Assembly (NCBI GenBank): GCA_964580995.1
Contig: CAZOMV010000027.1
Coordinates: 1 to 55,546, forward strand
DNA length: 55,546 nucleotides
Reading direction: 5' to 3'
Source of the DNA: JAKJEP01 sp964580995
GTDB lineage: Bacteria > Planctomycetota > Phycisphaerae > Sedimentisphaerales > SM23-30
Under the pieces are notes generated by a model. The model had not been told where the DNA came from, did not search any database, and worked only from the letters and a program-made list of their open reading frames with translations. Each line of letters opens with the position of its first letter. Position 1 is the first letter of the stretch. Shown piece by piece: positions 53,006-55,546 of the stretch. A program made the translations under genes and the position numbers.

Positions 53006-53117
53006 ATTTTTCAAAAAATGGTATTATTCAAAAGGTTGTGGGTAAAATAGGCAACCTGTACCTTCGGTATCGTAGCATCCGCCCTTTGCCTGCAATCTTG
53101 AAAGAGAGGAGGTGGCA

Positions 53118-54644
53118 ATGCCTGCGGCTCGACAGTTCAGCAACCGTAAGCATTATGATCTTGTGACAGACGGACGCACAATTGCGGAACAAGCCTTCTC
53201 GCGCGCCGCCGGTGCGCCGCTCGTGGAAGGAAATCATATTCGGCTGCTGCAAGATGCCAGAGAAAATTATCCGGCGTGGCTCGCCGCCATCGGCGCGGCC
53301 CAGCGTCATATCCACTTTGAGAACTATATCATTCGGGAAGATGATACCGGAGGCAGGTTTGCGGACGCGCTGATTGCCAAAGCGCGGGAAGGGGTGCGTG
53401 TGCGGCTCATTTATGATTGGATGGGATGCTTCCGCAGCACCTCACGGCGCTTTTGGAAGCATCTGCGCGCCGCGGGTGTCGAGGTGCGTTGCTACAACCC
53501 CCCGCGCCTGGACAGTCCGTTCGGCTGGCTTTCACGCGACCACCGCAAGATGCTCGCCGTGGATGGGCAAGTCGGCTTCATCTCGGGTTTGTGCGTCGGC
53601 TGGATGTGGGATGGCGCTCCCGAAAAAAACATCGAACCCTGGCGTGACACCGGTGTCGAAGTGCGCGGGCTTGCCGTCGCGGACATTGAGCGGGCCTTTG
53701 CGCAGATCTGGGCTATGTTAGGGGAACCGATCCCGGAACAGGAAACCATCGACAGAAACGCCCTGGTTCGGGCCGGCGATATGAGCTTAAGGGTGGTGGC
53801 CAGCGTCCCGACGACAGCCGGCATGTTCCGGTTAGACCAACTCATCGCTGAGCTTGCCCGAAAGAGGCTGTGGTTGACGGATCCGTACTACGCCGGGACG
53901 CCTCCCTACGTGCAGGCTCTCCGAGCGGCGGCGCGAGACGGCGTGGACGTGCGCCTGCTGGTGCCGAACGCGACGGACAGCCCGGTTCTAAAACTGGTAT
54001 CGAGGGCGGGCTATCGGCCGCTTCTGGAGGCGGGGGTGCGGATTTTTGAGTGGAACGGTACCATGCTGCACGCGAAAACGGCCATCACCGACGGACACTG
54101 GGCACGCGTCGGTTCGACGAATCTCAACATTGCCAGTTGGTTCGGCAACTGCGAGTTGGATGTGGTAATTGAAGACGAATCTTTCGCGCAAGCGATGGAA
54201 GAAATGTTTCTTCAGGATTTGACCCACGCGACGGAAATCGTCCTGGATACCAGGCGGAAGGTACGCGCACCCGGCGAGCCGCGTCACCCGCACCCGGGTA
54301 TGAAACGCGGCGGCGGCAGGGCCGGACGTGTGGCAACCGGGGCCATTCGTATCGGGAACACCATCGGCGCGGCTTTCACCAACCGGCGCGTGCTGGAGCC
54401 GGTGGAAGCTCGCATGATGATAACAGCCGGGATTTTATTACTGGCGGTAGCGCTGCTTTGCGCGTTTTTCCCGCGTCTGTTCATCTACCCGCTCGTGGTT
54501 GTTTTTGCGTGGATCGCCCTGGCCCTTCTTTACCGGGGCTGCCATCTGCATCGTCGAGGCAGGCAAAAAACAGACGCAGGTCCGGATCAGGCTGGGCGGC
54601 ACCAAATTGCGGAAGTTCCCCGGGACATCGAGCCGAAGGCCTAA
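53118..54644 (+). CDS. Cardiolipin-synthase-like phospholipase D protein
   Basis: A protein of 508 residues with two HKD motifs. The first is HRKMLAVD (His142, Lys144, Asp149); the second is HAKTAITD (His318, Lys320, Asp325), followed by GSTNLN. This is the bacterial cardiolipin synthase/PLD-like superfamily, which joins phosphatidyl groups or hydrolyses phosphodiesters. Unlike ClsA it has no N-terminal membrane segments; two hydrophobic segments lie at the C-terminus (GILLLAVALLCAFF and FIYPLVVVFAWIALALLY). The ATG at 53118 follows a strong GAGGAGGT. It is 112 nt after the permease gene. Codon choice (many GCG, CGC and GTG codons) differs from the C-ended usage of the permease, a possible sign of separate origin. 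Exact substrate unknown. Confidence 0.88.
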   Translation: MPAARQFSNRKHYDLVTDGRTIAEQAFSRAAGAPLVEGNHIRLLQDARENYPAWLAAIGAAQRHIHFENYIIREDDTGGRFADALIAKAREGVRVRLIYDWMGCFRSTSRRFWKHLRAAGVEVRCYNPPRLDSPFGWLSRDHRKMLAVDGQVGFISGLCVGWMWDGAPEKNIEPWRDTGVEVRGLAVADIERAFAQIWAMLGEPIPEQETIDRNALVRAGDMSLRVVASVPTTAGMFRLDQLIAELARKRLWLTDPYYAGTPPYVQALRAAARDGVDVRLLVPNATDSPVLKLVSRAGYRPLLEAGVRIFEWNGTMLHAKTAITDGHWARVGSTNLNIASWFGNCELDVVIEDESFAQAMEEMFLQDLTHATEIVLDTRRKVRAPGEPRHPHPGMKRGGGRAGRVATGAIRIGNTIGAAFTNRRVLEPVEARMMITAGILLLAVALLCAFFPRLFIYPLVVVFAWIALALLYRGCHLHRRGRQKTDAGPDQAGRHQIAEVPRDIEPKA

Positions 54645-54679
54645 AGCGATAAAGCCAAATAAATAATCCGCTCACTTCA

Positions 54680-54708
54680 CTTGACTTTCCGAATAATTCC
54701 TTAATAAT
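54680..54708 (+). promoter_or_regulatory. Promoter directly upstream of the PerR-type gene
   Basis: TTGACT at 54680-54685 is followed after 16-18 nt by the AT-rich TAATAATAA, which could be the -10 element. That region lies within about 10 nt of the start codon, so the transcript would have a very short leader. The same AT-rich stretch could be the regulator's own binding site, but I found no clean Per box. Confidence 0.4.
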
Positions 54709-54714
54709 AATTAC

Positions 54715-55164
54715 ATGACAATTAAGAGCAACCAGGATCCAATCGCTCACCTCCGCCATCTGTGCCGCCAGCATGGCCTGCGGGTCACTCCCCAGAAAAT
54801 CATGATCTACCAGGAACTGCAAAAAGCATTGGATCACCCCTCCCCGGAACAGCTTTTTCAACGTTTGCAACGCACTCATCCGGAGCTATCCCTCGACACC
54901 GTGTATCGCACCCTCTCCGCCTTTGCGGAAATCGGGCTGGTTGATCTGGTCGAAGGTTACGGTACCGCCCGGCGTTTCGACCCCAACCGGGAAAAGCACC
55001 ACCACTTTCACTGCCGAAGATGCGGCGCCATCCTGGATTTCACCTCCGACCAATACGACCAACTGGCCATCCCAGCTTCCATTTCCCGCGATTGCCAGGT
55101 TGTGAATCTGCGGGTCACCATTGAAGGCTACTGCAAACAGTGCCGCAGCAAAACGAAAATTTGA
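54715..55164 (+). CDS. perR: PerR-type peroxide-sensing Fur-family repressor
   Basis: A 149-residue metal-dependent repressor. The N-terminal winged helix (HGLRVTPQKIMIYQEL; SLDTVYRTLSAFAEIGLV) is followed by the metal-binding dimer domain. All five regulatory ligands of PerR can be placed: His41, Asp89, His95, His97 and Asp108. Asp at the last position (Glu in classical Fur) is the mark of H2O2-sensing PerR. The structural zinc site is Cys100/Cys103 and Cys140/Cys143. It is 48 nt upstream of a catalase gene on the same strand, the classic PerR target. Oxidation of the metal-site histidines by peroxide would release repression. Assignment as PerR rather than Fur is therefore well supported, though from sequence alone. 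Confidence 0.92.
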   Translation: MTIKSNQDPIAHLRHLCRQHGLRVTPQKIMIYQELQKALDHPSPEQLFQRLQRTHPELSLDTVYRTLSAFAEIGLVDLVEGYGTARRFDPNREKHHHFHCRRCGAILDFTSDQYDQLAIPASISRDCQVVNLRVTIEGYCKQCRSKTKI

Positions 55165-55212
55165 CGTTTCTGTCCGGAAACATAGGTACTACGTAATATA
55201 AGGAGACTTTCT

Positions 55213-55546
55213 ATGAAAAAAGAAAAAAAACCAGCCAAAGAAATGACCAAACTGACCACCAATGCCGGTGCCCCCGTAGTGGACAACCAGAACATTATGA
55301 CCGCCGGACCGCGCGGACCAGTCCTGCTGCAGGATGTCTGGTTCCTGGAAAAACTCGCCCATTTTGACCGCGAGGTGATTCCCGAACGGCGGATGCACGC
55401 CAAAGGCTCCGGCGCCTACGGCACCTTCACCGTCACCCACGACATCACCCGCTACACCCGTGCTAAAATCTTTTCCAAAATCGGCAAAAAAACCGACCTG
55501 TTCGTCCGCTTTTCCACCGTCGCCGGCGAACGGGGGGCCGCCGATG
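55213..55546 (+). CDS. katA: Catalase, N-terminal part (runs off the window)
   Basis: A haem catalase that converts hydrogen peroxide to water and oxygen. Only the first 111 codons are in the window, and the frame is open to the end. The segment MTAGPRGPVLLQDVWFLEKL, then IPERRMHAKGSGAYG with the catalytic His62, then TKIFSKIGKKTDLFVRFSTV-like text (here AKIFSKIGKKTDLFVRFSTV) match monofunctional small-subunit (clade 3) catalases, which are about 480-500 residues. AGGAG lies seven nt before the ATG. It follows the PerR-type gene by 48 nt and is probably co-transcribed with it. Confidence 0.95.
   Translation, partial: MKKEKKPAKEMTKLTTNAGAPVVDNQNIMTAGPRGPVLLQDVWFLEKLAHFDREVIPERRMHAKGSGAYGTFTVTHDITRYTRAKIFSKIGKKTDLFVRFSTVAGERGAAD

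Noticed and set aside
1..55546. tRNA, rRNA, insertion sequences, prophage or attachment sites
   Set aside because: I looked for T-loop motifs, transposase or integrase motifs and terminal inverted repeats and saw none that I could support; a covariance-model search would be more sensitive.

Overview
The window looks like chromosomal core plus accessory sequence from a Gram-negative, peptidoglycan-containing bacterium of the PVC group. My best guess is Planctomycetota, class Phycisphaerae. This rests on the combination of an exosortase/EpsI polysaccharide locus, secreted glycan-active proteins, a PilT plus degenerate GspE-like pair, TPR-rich lipoproteins, HflK/HflC-type proteins and an isolated dnaA. 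It is an inference; no rRNA or tRNA is visible to test it. I found no insertion sequence, phage gene or CRISPR array.

Layout. (1) 80-11133, minus strand: an exosortase-type extracellular polysaccharide locus, read as outer-membrane export lipoprotein, exosortase, EpsI-like partner, a 1665-residue TPR protein and a Wzc-type tyrosine autokinase, closed by a strong hairpin. Divergent from it (11447-16060) lie a NeuD/PglD-like acyltransferase, a lipoprotein with kinase-like motifs and a secreted TIM-barrel-like protein. (2) 16090-20149, minus: a lipoprotein, holA and a secreted TPR protein. (3) 20383-25530, minus: a secreted beta-helix protein and a GH36 alpha-galactosidase. (4) 25728-34591, minus: asnA, then hisF-pilT-degenerate GspE-like ATPase-CvpA protein-PBP2 with short gaps. 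(5) 34592-35305: a 714-nt AT-rich non-coding stretch holding four direct repeats at exact 33-nt spacing and a partial copy of the leader found upstream of the TIM-barrel gene; then a lone AAA ATPase. (6) 36487-39711, minus: glmM, dnaA and a putative oriC with two perfect DnaA boxes. (7) 39712-51689, minus: eight tightly packed genes encoding three SPFH (HflK/HflC-type) proteins, a P1B metal ATPase, an ABC exporter pair, an unknown membrane-anchored protein and a GNAT enzyme. (8) 52028-55546, plus: an ABC permease, a cardiolipin-synthase-like protein, a PerR-type regulator and the first 111 codons of a catalase.

How the genes fit together. Region 1 should make, export and probably anchor surface material. 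Regions 1-3 also contribute secreted or lipidated envelope proteins. Region 4 mixes amino-acid biosynthesis with pilus-type ATPases and the elongation transpeptidase. Region 7 looks like a membrane quality-control and transport module next to the replication origin. The end of the window is a peroxide-response pair. The least explained items are the degenerate secretion ATPase, the polytopic SPFH protein, the kinase-like lipoprotein, and the repeat and leader signals at 34.8-35.1 kb.
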